Below are positions 30,309 through 36,823 of a stretch of 36,823 nucleotides of DNA, piece after piece. The translations under genes were made by a program, and so were the position numbers. The first letter of the stretch is position 1. Each line of letters opens with the position of its first letter. The notes beneath the pieces were generated by a model that did no database searches, was not told the DNA's origin, and saw only the letters and a program-made list of their open reading frames with translations. The DNA comes from Burkholderiales bacterium (GTDB taxonomy: Bacteria > Pseudomonadota > Gammaproteobacteria > Burkholderiales > JAHFRG01), in contig DATIXX010000058.1 of assembly GCA_035518095.1 (NCBI GenBank), positions 1 through 36,823 of the forward strand. Reading direction: 5' to 3'.

Positions 30309-30817
30309 GCGCTGCCTCGCGCTCGCCCGGCCTGCTTGCTGCGCTTTCGCTTTTGGTCGCGTGGACTGTACGATATTTTGTTACAAGTACATAAAAGTCA
30401 GTAACCAATTGGTGTGCGATTGGAGTTGAGTGCTGCGCGGGTGAACATCCACTTCTGCCCGAAAGTGACCATGGCTCAACGTCTGCCTTCGATCTATCCT
30501 GTTGAAAAAGTCCCAACGCCCAATTTTCGATTGATTCCAGAGGTCCTCTACTATCATCCAAGTGACGATCGTCGATTGTGACGCGATGTGAGAGGTCGAT
30601 TTTTAGCGATGAGCGCCGTTGGATTTGGAAACCGACTTTTTCAACACAATAGGCCGAAAGGTTCTTTGGTTCACGTCAAGGATTTTGTAAGGCGCGCAGG
30701 ATCGAATTCGGTGTCGCAGGTGTACATCGACCAAGCGGACATTGCCGCTGACAGCGCGACCATTGCGCCTCAACCAGCATATTTATCCAGTTAGCCGAGC
30801 CTGACCCCGTTGATTCG
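30309..30817. other. Gene-free region holding MITE copy C
   Basis: 509 bp without a supported gene. A third element with matching ends occupies 30494-30653. A short shared phrase just outside it (GTCTGCCTTCGATC) resembles the sequence outside copy B (GTCTGCCTCCGGTC), so the conserved region may run slightly past the terminal repeat. The rest is unexplained. Confidence 0.4.
30494..30653. repeat. MITE-like element, copy C (different interior)
   Basis: CTATCCTGTTGAAAAAGTC (30494-30512) and GACTTTTTCAACACAATAG (30635-30653) are inverted over 19 bp with two mismatches. The ends match copies A and B, but the 122-bp interior does not resemble theirs. It may be mobilised by the same transposase, an inference since no such enzyme is in the window. 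Confidence 0.7.
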
Positions 30818-32038
30818 CTATTTCCCAGCAGCCGTTGGCGGCGCGAATCCCGGCGGCACCTTGAGCCACGGCAAGCCCTTCACCGCAAAGTCATAGCCCA
30901 CGTCGTAGAGCTGGCGCATGTACTCGTTGTCAAACTCTTCCTTGTGGGGAAAGTTAAAAGTGGATGGGATGTACGTCAGGTTGAAATCCACACCGTCGCG
31001 CTGGGCGGTGGCGTAGATGCGGTAAAGATCGCCAATGCCCTGGGAGTAAATCAGTGAGGCGACCGCGCGCCCGGCAATGCTCATCGTTCTGCGCTCGACA
31101 TTCGCCCAATCCGGGTCCAGCTTGGCGTTGCGTATCACGTAGAGCCTGCGCTCGCGGGTTACGCCGACGGCCGCCGCCTCTTCATTAATACGGATCCCGG
31201 GCGGGTAAGCGAACACCTGCGCCATGACGCCGCCGTCCACGTGCATTTCCTGGTAGCGCTTGCCGTCGACTTCGACCTCGATCATCGTCGGTGGAAATGC
31301 CCCCGGAATGGAGGCGGACGCGATCATGATACTCACGAAAAGATCGAGCGCCTTAGGACCGCCGTAGGTTGCGATTTTCCCCATGTCCCAGATGATAGGG
31401 CGGCGCGCATCGAGGTCGGCGGTGGCGACCAACAGCAACCGGCCCTTTGCGTACTCCGCTGCGATCGCCTTCAGCAGGTCCTCATTCACGTATTTGCGCG
31501 TTAATTTCCATAGCGGCGCGTTGTCCGCCATCGCGTCGCTGAAGAACCCTTCAAGGAGGCCGCGCTGCTCGAGTACGTCTTTCGGCGAAATCGTGGTGTA
31601 GACTTCCTTCAGCGTCGCGTCGTACTTCGGCCCGAGAAAAGCGAACGGCGCGATCAGCGCGCCGGTGCTGATGCCGGTAACGAGCTTGAATTCGGGGCGC
31701 GTTCCCGTAGCCGTCCAGCCATTCAGCAATCCCGCGGTATACGCGCCATTGTCACCTCCGCCCGAGATCGCCACGAAAACCGCGGGAGGCAGAGGACCCT
31801 TGTGTCCCTGCTTCGCGAGGTACTCCTGTTCCCGCCGCAATGCCTCAAGCGCGACTCGGGTGAGCTCGGTCATGTCCCCGCCCGCGACGAAACGGACCCC
31901 GGGCATGCCCGGAATTTCTGCTTTGGCGGTCAATGCGGGAGGCACTGCGTCCAGCCGCGTCGGTGCCGAGGCGCAACCCTGCGCCGTCACTAACACGGCC
32001 GTAATCAGCAACCTTCCATACATGTCAAAATTTTGCAT
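30818..32038 (-). CDS. Patatin-like phospholipase, lipoprotein
   Basis: 406 residues. The N-terminus MYGRLLITAVLVTAQGC is a lipoprotein signal with lipobox at Cys22. The patatin fold shows the oxyanion block AISGGGDNGAYTAGLL at 90-105, nucleophile motif GISTGA with Ser124, and HVDGGV with catalytic Asp269, the Ser-Asp dyad of patatins. The family hydrolyses acyl chains from phospholipids or lipids. As a lipoprotein it would act on the periplasmic face, perhaps in envelope remodelling (inference). An ATG at residue 6 is an alternative start with no ribosome site. Lies between the MITEs and 149 bp downstream of a methyltransferase gene on the same strand. Confidence 0.88.
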   Translation of the reverse strand: MQNFDMYGRLLITAVLVTAQGCASAPTRLDAVPPALTAKAEIPGMPGVRFVAGGDMTELTRVALEALRREQEYLAKQGHKGPLPPAVFVAISGGGDNGAYTAGLLNGWTATGTRPEFKLVTGISTGALIAPFAFLGPKYDATLKEVYTTISPKDVLEQRGLLEGFFSDAMADNAPLWKLTRKYVNEDLLKAIAAEYAKGRLLLVATADLDARRPIIWDMGKIATYGGPKALDLFVSIMIASASIPGAFPPTMIEVEVDGKRYQEMHVDGGVMAQVFAYPPGIRINEEAAAVGVTRERRLYVIRNAKLDPDWANVERRTMSIAGRAVASLIYSQGIGDLYRIYATAQRDGVDFNLTYIPSTFNFPHKEEFDNEYMRQLYDVGYDFAVKGLPWLKVPPGFAPPTAAGK

Positions 32039-32187
32039 CGTTTTATCCCCAAGTAGAAAAGCGGCAGGTACAAGCAGGAAGCGGTGGTCCGTACAAAACT
32101 ACCGAGGTTTGCAAGTAACGTGACAACACTATAGCGCCCCTCGCTTGAAGGTCGGCGGATGAAAATCATCCGCGCACCGCGCAATCG

Positions 32188-33051
32188 TCACTTAACTCCT
32201 ACCGCAACCACCATTTCGCAAGGACCGACAAATCCGTCGGCCCCTTCGAATTTCTTCAGCTCCTGTTCGATCTCTTCCCATACAGACGGACGTTCAGCTT
32301 CGGGTACGCCCGAGAGCATTTGATGAAGGGCTCCAAACGACTCCCGCTCGAATCGAACACACTCCGCGGCGGAGGGGAGACACAATGGCGATGGCACCAG
32401 ACGAACCTGGATATCGCGAAAGCCTGCCTTTGCAAATGCAGTCTCAAGAACGCCCGGGGCGCCCAGACTGAATGGACCGGGTTGACCCGGGAGCGGCGGC
32501 GGCAACTGTGCGCGTCGCCGGATGATCGAAACGGGAACTGAGAAGAACCGGTTGTTCTCGGGCGTCGAGTAGGTGATCGCACCCACCCTGCCGCCGCGCT
32601 TGAGTGCACGCCTCATTCCCGTGAGTGCTTTGTTCTGGTCTGGAAAGTAGATTAAACCGACGCGCGACACAACCGCGTCGAACGAGTTATCGGGCAATTC
32701 CAGGTTTTCGCCGTCCATCACTCGGGTCTTGATGTTCTTCAGCCCCGCCTTGAGCGCAGCCGTCTGGGCAAACTCGAGGATTTTGGACGAAATATCCGTT
32801 GCCAGGACCGAACCCGTCGGACCCACGCGCTGCGCGATCCCGATGGTCTGCTCGCCAGCGCCTGCGGCAACATCGAGGATATTTTGACCAGGCCCAATAG
32901 TTGCCATATCCAGCATCAGCTGCGTTGCCTTGCCCAACCATTCGTGCAGCGTTGGCCCCCAATGATCCCATGCTTCAGCCGCAACCTCCCACTGATCACG
33001 CGTAGTGGCCTTGTATTTGATCGGATCAAAAGCAGGAGTATTAGCAGACAT
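32188..33051 (-). CDS. Class I SAM-dependent methyltransferase (UbiE/MenG-like)
   Basis: 287 residues from ATG 33051, which has GGAGG 9 bases ahead; a 12-codon upstream extension has none. ILDVAAGAGEQTIGIAQRVG is motif I, VLATDISSKILEFA the acidic motif II, and FDAVVSRVGLIYFPDQNKAL motif III, followed by LKRGGRVGAITY. The arrangement matches small-molecule methyltransferases close to UbiE/MenG and to many secondary-metabolite enzymes. Motif I has Ala-Ala-Gly instead of the usual G-x-G triplet, still a normal variant. Substrate unknown. Located between the two homologous MITE copies; no obvious quinone genes nearby. Confidence 0.82.
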   Translation of the reverse strand: MSANTPAFDPIKYKATTRDQWEVAAEAWDHWGPTLHEWLGKATQLMLDMATIGPGQNILDVAAGAGEQTIGIAQRVGPTGSVLATDISSKILEFAQTAALKAGLKNIKTRVMDGENLELPDNSFDAVVSRVGLIYFPDQNKALTGMRRALKRGGRVGAITYSTPENNRFFSVPVSIIRRRAQLPPPLPGQPGPFSLGAPGVLETAFAKAGFRDIQVRLVPSPLCLPSAAECVRFERESFGALHQMLSGVPEAERPSVWEEIEQELKKFEGADGFVGPCEMVVAVGVK

Positions 33052-33632
33052 GACAAACCGCCTCCAAGTAGCCACAAGGAGAAACATCGCAGTCTCTACA
33101 TCTGGGGAAACCTACAAGCAAACTGTGCGTTCCTACTTAATTTGGTGGTTCACTACTCTCAAGCGCAGCCCAAATTATCATCTTCCAATACCCAAATCCG
33201 GATGACGTTTTAATGTCCGGATAATCACCCAAATTGTCCCCCAACAGTGACTGGTTTTCCTCCGACAGCGCAATGTCCAATAACACCAAGCGGTCGTGCG
33301 CGCGTCATTATGGCACTTTCGATGTACGTCGTGAACCGACGAAGCATATGTCTGCCTCCGGTCTATTCTGTTGAAAAACTCGATTTCTGCTGACGGTTCA
33401 AAAATTCTAACCTTCGTACGGCGCGCGCTGATGTCACACCCTAGGTAGGGCCTCGTGCTACCTCTACGAGCGGGAATTGCATTGCATTTTGGATTGCACC
33501 GATTTCCGATCGAAGTCTGGCGTCACTACGATTTCGAGTTTTTCAACAGAATAGATCCAAAGCACACACTCGACTGCTATGAATGTCCCGTTGTCCTCAG
33601 CCAACATGACCTTGATTGGCGTGGTCCATTCG
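33052..33632. other. Gene-free region holding MITE copy B
   Basis: About 580 bp between the methyltransferase start and the end of the signalling gene. Only the MITE at 33362-33555 is recognisable. The remaining sequence shows no ORF with support. Confidence 0.4.
33362..33555 (-). repeat. MITE-like element, copy B
   Basis: Perfect 22-bp terminal inverted repeats: TCTATTCTGTTGAAAAACTC at the left end and its exact reverse complement ending at 33555. The interior is homologous to copy A read in the other direction (shared CAATTCCCGCTCGTAGAG and GACATCAGCG) but about 27 bp shorter. Non-coding. Copies A and B face each other across 29088-33361. Confidence 0.85.
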
Positions 33633-35276
33633 TCACGTCGGCCTCCCTAAGAGAAATCCCTGAGCGCAACTCACCCCAAGCACTTTCAAGACTTCAAGAT
33701 CCTCCGATGACTCGATGCCCTCCGCAATGGCTTCGGCGCCTAGCGCCTCCGTGACCTTTAACAGTCGCCGAAAGAGTCGCCTGCGCGAAGGGTCTTTGCC
33801 GATCCCAACCACACAGCCCTTGTCGATTTTCACGATATCCGGCTGCAGAATCAGCAGGCTCTCCAGAGAGCTGCGCCCAAACCCAACATCGTCGATCGCG
33901 ATCCTGACGCCTGCCTCTTTCAACGCACCAACCACCTCGGCAAGGTACGAGGGTTCGCCAAGGATCTGCTGCTCACTCAGCTCAATGCAGTAGGCTCCCT
34001 GGTGGCCCTGAGCCCCAATCGCTTCGAGCAGAGATGCAACAGGAATGTTGAGGAGCGTGGTCGGAAAGAGATTCAGATGACAGCGAGCCTCAGGAGGCAA
34101 GCCCTCTGCGGCGGCAAGGCAGGTCTTAAAGCACTGGTGGTCGACCGATGTTAGCAGGTTGGCCTGAAGGGCGATCGGGAAGAACTCCTCTGGCATCTCA
34201 AAGGCTTTGATCTTCAGGCGGCTAAGCAACTCATAGCCGACCAGCTTCATCTCATCGAGCTGAAAGATCGGCTGCCTGACCGCGCGAAGCCCATCGCCGC
34301 GGCGCAGCGTCGCGAGGCACTCGGCCAGCGCCTCGCGGCCTTGGATGTTCTTGGCATCGCCTGTGCCTTCGTCAGAAGAGACTTGGTCTTTTCCCGCCCG
34401 CTTGCTCCGCTGAAGCGCCGCCCCGGCTTGGGACAAAACCTCATCGAGCGCGGCGGTGCCTAACGGCACCTTGGCCAGACCAAGGCTCGCCGTGACCTGG
34501 ATGCTCGTCGTGGGAGAGCGCAGGAGCGTCGTTCCAGACACCTTTAGGCGCACTTTTTCAGCGATCAGCAACATTTCGGCCTCACGAATCCCGGGCATCA
34601 GGACCAGAAACTCATCCCCCCCGATTCGGCCTGCACGGTCTGTCACTCGCACCGAGGCTTTCAGCGTCCGCGCGATATCGACAAGGGCCATATCCCCGAA
34701 CGCCATGCCCAATGTGTCATTGATCTCTTTGAAATTATCCAGATCGATGAGCAGGGCAAACAGCGAAGCTCCATCTCGCCGAGCCCGCTGAATCTCCTGG
34801 GAGAGGGCCTGCTGCAGCCCACGCCGATTCAGCATACCGGTCAGGGGATCGGTCAGAGCCAATTGCGACAACTCAACCGCGTGCCTCTTTAGCAGCTCCT
34901 CCACCCGCTTACGTTCCACCGCGTAGCGCAGGGAGCGCGCGAGCAAGTCCGTATCGAAACGCCCTTTGACCAAAAAATCTTCCACGCCTAGCTGCACCGC
35001 CGATATCGCGGTCTCGTTATCATCAAGACCAATCAGCACAATGATCGGGATTTGGGGCGCTTTGGCCAATGTTGCTTTGACGGTTTCTAGACCGTGGCTG
35101 TCCGGGAGCGAAAGGTCCAACAAAATGAGTTCAATTCCGCCTTGGGCAAGCCGCGCCAGGCCCGCAGATAGCCGTTCGGTGTGCTCCAGGTCGTAGGTAT
35201 CCCCACTCGCCGAAGCCAGTTTTTCCCGGATCAAGGCGGCGCTGTCCTCGTCGCCTTCTATGAGTAAGATTCGCAC
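33633..35276 (-). CDS. Response regulator with GGDEF and EAL domains (c-di-GMP metabolism)
   Basis: 547 residues, GTG start at 35276. Residues 1-120 are a receiver domain (acidic pocket near Glu10/Asp11, phospho-acceptor Asp54, Lys104). GGDEF domain: LTDPLTGMLNRRGL at 141-154, then RIGGDEFLVL with intact GGDEF at 219-223, and an RxxD inhibitory site five residues before it (Arg210-Asp213). EAL domain: YELLSRL (ELL instead of EAL, Glu349), HLNLFPTTL, CIELSEQ, IDDVGFGRSSL, VKIDKG and AIAEGIESSED, all metal and base residues kept. It could both make and degrade cyclic di-GMP; direction is not decided by sequence. The start overlaps a decayed receiver gene. Confidence 0.9.
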   Translation of the reverse strand: MRILLIEGDEDSAALIREKLASASGDTYDLEHTERLSAGLARLAQGGIELILLDLSLPDSHGLETVKATLAKAPQIPIIVLIGLDDNETAISAVQLGVEDFLVKGRFDTDLLARSLRYAVERKRVEELLKRHAVELSQLALTDPLTGMLNRRGLQQALSQEIQRARRDGASLFALLIDLDNFKEINDTLGMAFGDMALVDIARTLKASVRVTDRAGRIGGDEFLVLMPGIREAEMLLIAEKVRLKVSGTTLLRSPTTSIQVTASLGLAKVPLGTAALDEVLSQAGAALQRSKRAGKDQVSSDEGTGDAKNIQGREALAECLATLRRGDGLRAVRQPIFQLDEMKLVGYELLSRLKIKAFEMPEEFFPIALQANLLTSVDHQCFKTCLAAAEGLPPEARCHLNLFPTTLLNIPVASLLEAIGAQGHQGAYCIELSEQQILGEPSYLAEVVGALKEAGVRIAIDDVGFGRSSLESLLILQPDIVKIDKGCVVGIGKDPSRRRLFRRLLKVTEALGAEAIAEGIESSEDLEVLKVLGVSCAQGFLLGRPT

Positions 35277-35526
35277 CCTGGCAACCTATAATCTCTCGGG
35301 GCCGGGATCTCAGAGATCCTCGCCCAGTAGAATTCGAAGTTCTTGATAATATCTTTCATCGCATCGAAATCCAGCAGCTTGCAGATATATGAGCAGGGCC
35401 CACGGCCGTGGAATTTCACAATAGCCTCGTCTCGATAACGTTCAGTCATCATTACTGCAGGGAGATCCCTGAGCGCGGACGTCTCCCTCAGTTACCTCCG
35501 CACCAGTTCAAGCTCAGCCCTCGGCT
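35258..35526 (-). pseudogene. Decayed CheY/Rcp1-like response regulator (C-terminal half)
   Basis: The frame reads ELELVRR, then TAA at 35492-35494, then LRETSALRDLPAVMMTERYR, and on to SYICKLLDFDAMKDIIKN with FEFYWARISEIP at the end. This is the last half of a receiver domain of the Rcp1 type: the strand before the Thr switch, the helix with a Lys where KP normally sits, and the final FYW-containing helix. The N-terminal half with the phospho-acceptor Asp is not found in frame; upstream bases (YEDVSGSPPVAEG in another frame) suggest a frameshift too. A shortened 64-residue ORF from ATG 35452 remains but would not fold as a receiver. Its tail overlaps the start of the GGDEF-EAL gene, suggesting an old receiver/effector pair. 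Confidence 0.6.
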
Positions 35527-35943
35527 ACGGGAGGCGATCCCGATACGTCCTCATAGTTTGCGCACCCTGAAACGCTTTGTCCACTGAGTGTGCGAATTCA
35601 TCGATTTCCATAACCTCAGACACGGACAGGACACGCGAGCCGCCCAGATTAGGGCAAATCTCGACTAGCCTAATCGTGCTCAACAAATTGAATGTCAATG
35701 TACGGACATTCCCGTCGACTGTTTATCCGGATTCTAAGTACGAGCCCTGATTGGAGACCAACTTAACCGCAAAAAATGGGCAACGTTTTTTGTCCATTTT
35801 TTGTGCCAGAATTAGAATTAGGACATAATTTCGCTGTATGTATCCGCAGTCCCTCTGTTACGACGTGTGAGGACGTGGCGGCACGGAGGGCGAAAGAGCG
35901 AGCAGCAAACTAGAGCAGCTTAGCGGGCACCAGGAGCAAATAC
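35527..35943. other. Intergenic region upstream of the signalling remnants
   Basis: About 417 bp. A minus-strand frame without a normal start (35530-35730) reads RVLSVSEVMEIDEFAHSV then MRTYRDRLP and a stop; it is protein-like and may be another eroded signalling gene. AAAAAATGG and CCATTTTTT (35771-35779 and 35794-35802) form an inverted repeat of unknown use. Nothing else is recognisable. Confidence 0.35.
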
Positions 35944-36141
35944 ATGCAAATGCGCAACCCAAAGGACCGGCGCAGAAGGACTGAGCGGGGCGTAACCGGG
36001 TATGACCGCCGCAAGGGCGAACGCCGGCGCAAGTCGCCGGACGGTCCCATAACGTTTGCACCCGTGGCACCGACGGAGTACGCGAAACTGCAAGCGGACG
36101 AGCTGGACTTTACTAATCCCAAACGACGGGGCAATACATAA
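35944..36141 (+). CDS. Small basic protein of unknown function
   Basis: 65 residues with AGGAG 8 bases before ATG 35944. The first 30 residues are dominated by Arg, Lys and Gly (NPKDRRRRTERG, YDRRKGERRRKS); the rest is neutral to acidic (VAPTEYAKLQADELDF). Such Arg-rich starts are common in short proteins encoded beside c-di-GMP genes, but I recognise no family. There is no signal peptide. DNA or RNA binding is possible but not shown. The good ribosome site is the main evidence that it is a gene. Confidence 0.45.
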   Translation: MQMRNPKDRRRRTERGVTGYDRRKGERRRKSPDGPITFAPVAPTEYAKLQADELDFTNPKRRGNT

Positions 36142-36591
36142 GTAAAGCGAGCCAAGTTTGATTGCTGTTATTGCCTGGCACGGTGGGGGATACTGCGTGC
36201 ACAAACAAAAAGCGTGATTGAAAAAAACAAGGAACGCATGGAGCGGCAGCTGGAGAATCAACAACTACGCCAACAGATTTAGCCCGACCGGCGCTAGGAT
36301 GAGGGCGGATGTGTTTCACCGCCCTAGCCTCTTCGATCTTGGCCCAAGCGCGATCATCGCAGGCAAGGTTGGCGAACCCGGGATGATCTTGTCGAGACTG
36401 CCGATGGCAAGACCGTTTCAGTCAACGAATTCAAATTCAACTTTCGCCCGAACCCGCCGGCAAACCGTGGTTCGTATAGGCGAGATTAACGAAGATCACA
36501 ATCCATAAAGGACATTACGGTTGGCCGCTTGTGGAGTGGGCTTTTACTACTTGGTAGTACGACCTCGGCCATTTGTTTCCGGTCGTCTCAC
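36142..36591. other. Intergenic region before the partial GGDEF gene
   Basis: 450 bp. A plus frame ending near 36486 reads DDLVETADGKTVSVNEF and looks protein-like without a start or relatives I can name. No terminator or promoter is clear. Confidence 0.35.
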
Positions 36592-36823
36592 TCATGCTGT
36601 CCCTATCATCATTTGGTCACGTCCCGCAGCCTTTGCGCCGTATAGCGCTTGATCTGCTCTTCGTAAAAGGTCGAGCGGACTGGTTTCGTGCTGCAGATAG
36701 CACGCAGTGCCGGCAGAGGCCGTAATTCTCCCAAGTGACTGCCCATTATATTTGAGGTCGGTTTCGCGGATTGCCTGAAGCACTTCTTGGGCACGTTCAA
36801 GCGTGGTCGAAAGCGGTGTTTCC
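36592..36823 (-). CDS. C-terminal part of a GGDEF (diguanylate cyclase) protein, open at the window edge
   Basis: The minus frame is open to the window edge, 76 residues visible. It reads ETPLSTTLERAQEVLQAI after where the GGDEF motif would be, then LGRITASAGTACYLQ and LLRRADQALYGAKAAGRDQ before the stop. These are the typical late blocks of GGDEF domains (the SxG-A strand and the RADxALYxAKxxGR helix). The catalytic loop lies outside the window. With the neighbouring GGDEF-EAL protein this is a small c-di-GMP cluster. An internal GTG at 36783 is not a real start. Confidence 0.85.
   Translation of the reverse strand, partial: ETPLSTTLERAQEVLQAIRETDLKYNGQSLGRITASAGTACYLQHETSPLDLLRRADQALYGAKAAGRDQMMIGTA

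Noticed and set aside
1-36823. CRISPR arrays, tRNA or rRNA genes, prophage or conjugation genes
   Set aside because: None visible. There are no regularly spaced direct repeats, tRNA-like folds with conserved T-loop and acceptor stem, or phage or transfer proteins.

Overview
The window looks like chromosomal DNA of a Gram-negative member of the Pseudomonadota, moderately GC-rich by eye. Supporting genes are lipoproteins with lipoboxes, an isoaspartyl methyltransferase, a TAXI-type binding protein, a PCuAC/CtaG/SCO copper set and a response regulator-GGDEF-EAL protein. A betaproteobacterium (Nitrosomonadales or Burkholderiales-like) is my best guess, but nothing here fixes the lineage. No rRNA, tRNA or CRISPR array was seen, and there is no phage or plasmid backbone.

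Layout. 1-7.4 kb is housekeeping and accessory: a cut-off secreted phosphoesterase, a beta-hydroxyacid dehydrogenase, pcm, a secreted HNH-like protein overlapped by a 43-residue haem-motif ORF, an MscS channel, an AsmA-like protein, a Mug-type DNA glycosylase and a DUF5996 protein. 7.5-9.9 kb is a two-gene operon on the minus strand: a PlsY-like acyltransferase, then a fusion of an N-acyl-amino-acid-synthase-like domain with a class V aminotransferase. This is the best candidate for an undescribed (lipid) pathway. 10.3-13.3 kb holds an ArsR/AHSA1 pair behind a near-consensus promoter with an operator palindrome, an alpha/beta-hydrolase stub, and the copper delivery genes for cytochrome oxidase (PCuAC, CtaG, SCO). 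13.3-15.5 kb is a large molybdopterin oxidoreductase. 15.7-26.6 kb carries mostly envelope proteins: DUF4824/DUF2157, a frameshifted DUF1772 gene, small lipoproteins, an orphan TAXI protein, DUF2950/DUF3300, a PHB-depolymerase-like esterase and DUF899.

26.7-33.6 kb is the plastic part. It has a decayed IS3-family element with recognisable ends and a candidate 4-bp target duplication. It also has three short elements with matching terminal inverted repeats (MITE-like). Two of these are homologous, lie in opposite orientation and bracket about 4.3 kb that carries a secreted coiled-coil protein, a patatin-like lipoprotein and a methyltransferase. 33.6-36.8 kb is a signalling segment: a receiver-GGDEF-EAL protein, a decayed receiver gene beside it and the C-terminal end of a second GGDEF protein.

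Many genes come in known but functionally open pairs (DUF3300/DUF2950, DUF2157/DUF4824, ArsR/AHSA1). At least five loci are broken or eroded (alpha/beta hydrolase, DUF1772, IS orfA, IS orfB, receiver), so this is a region of active turnover.
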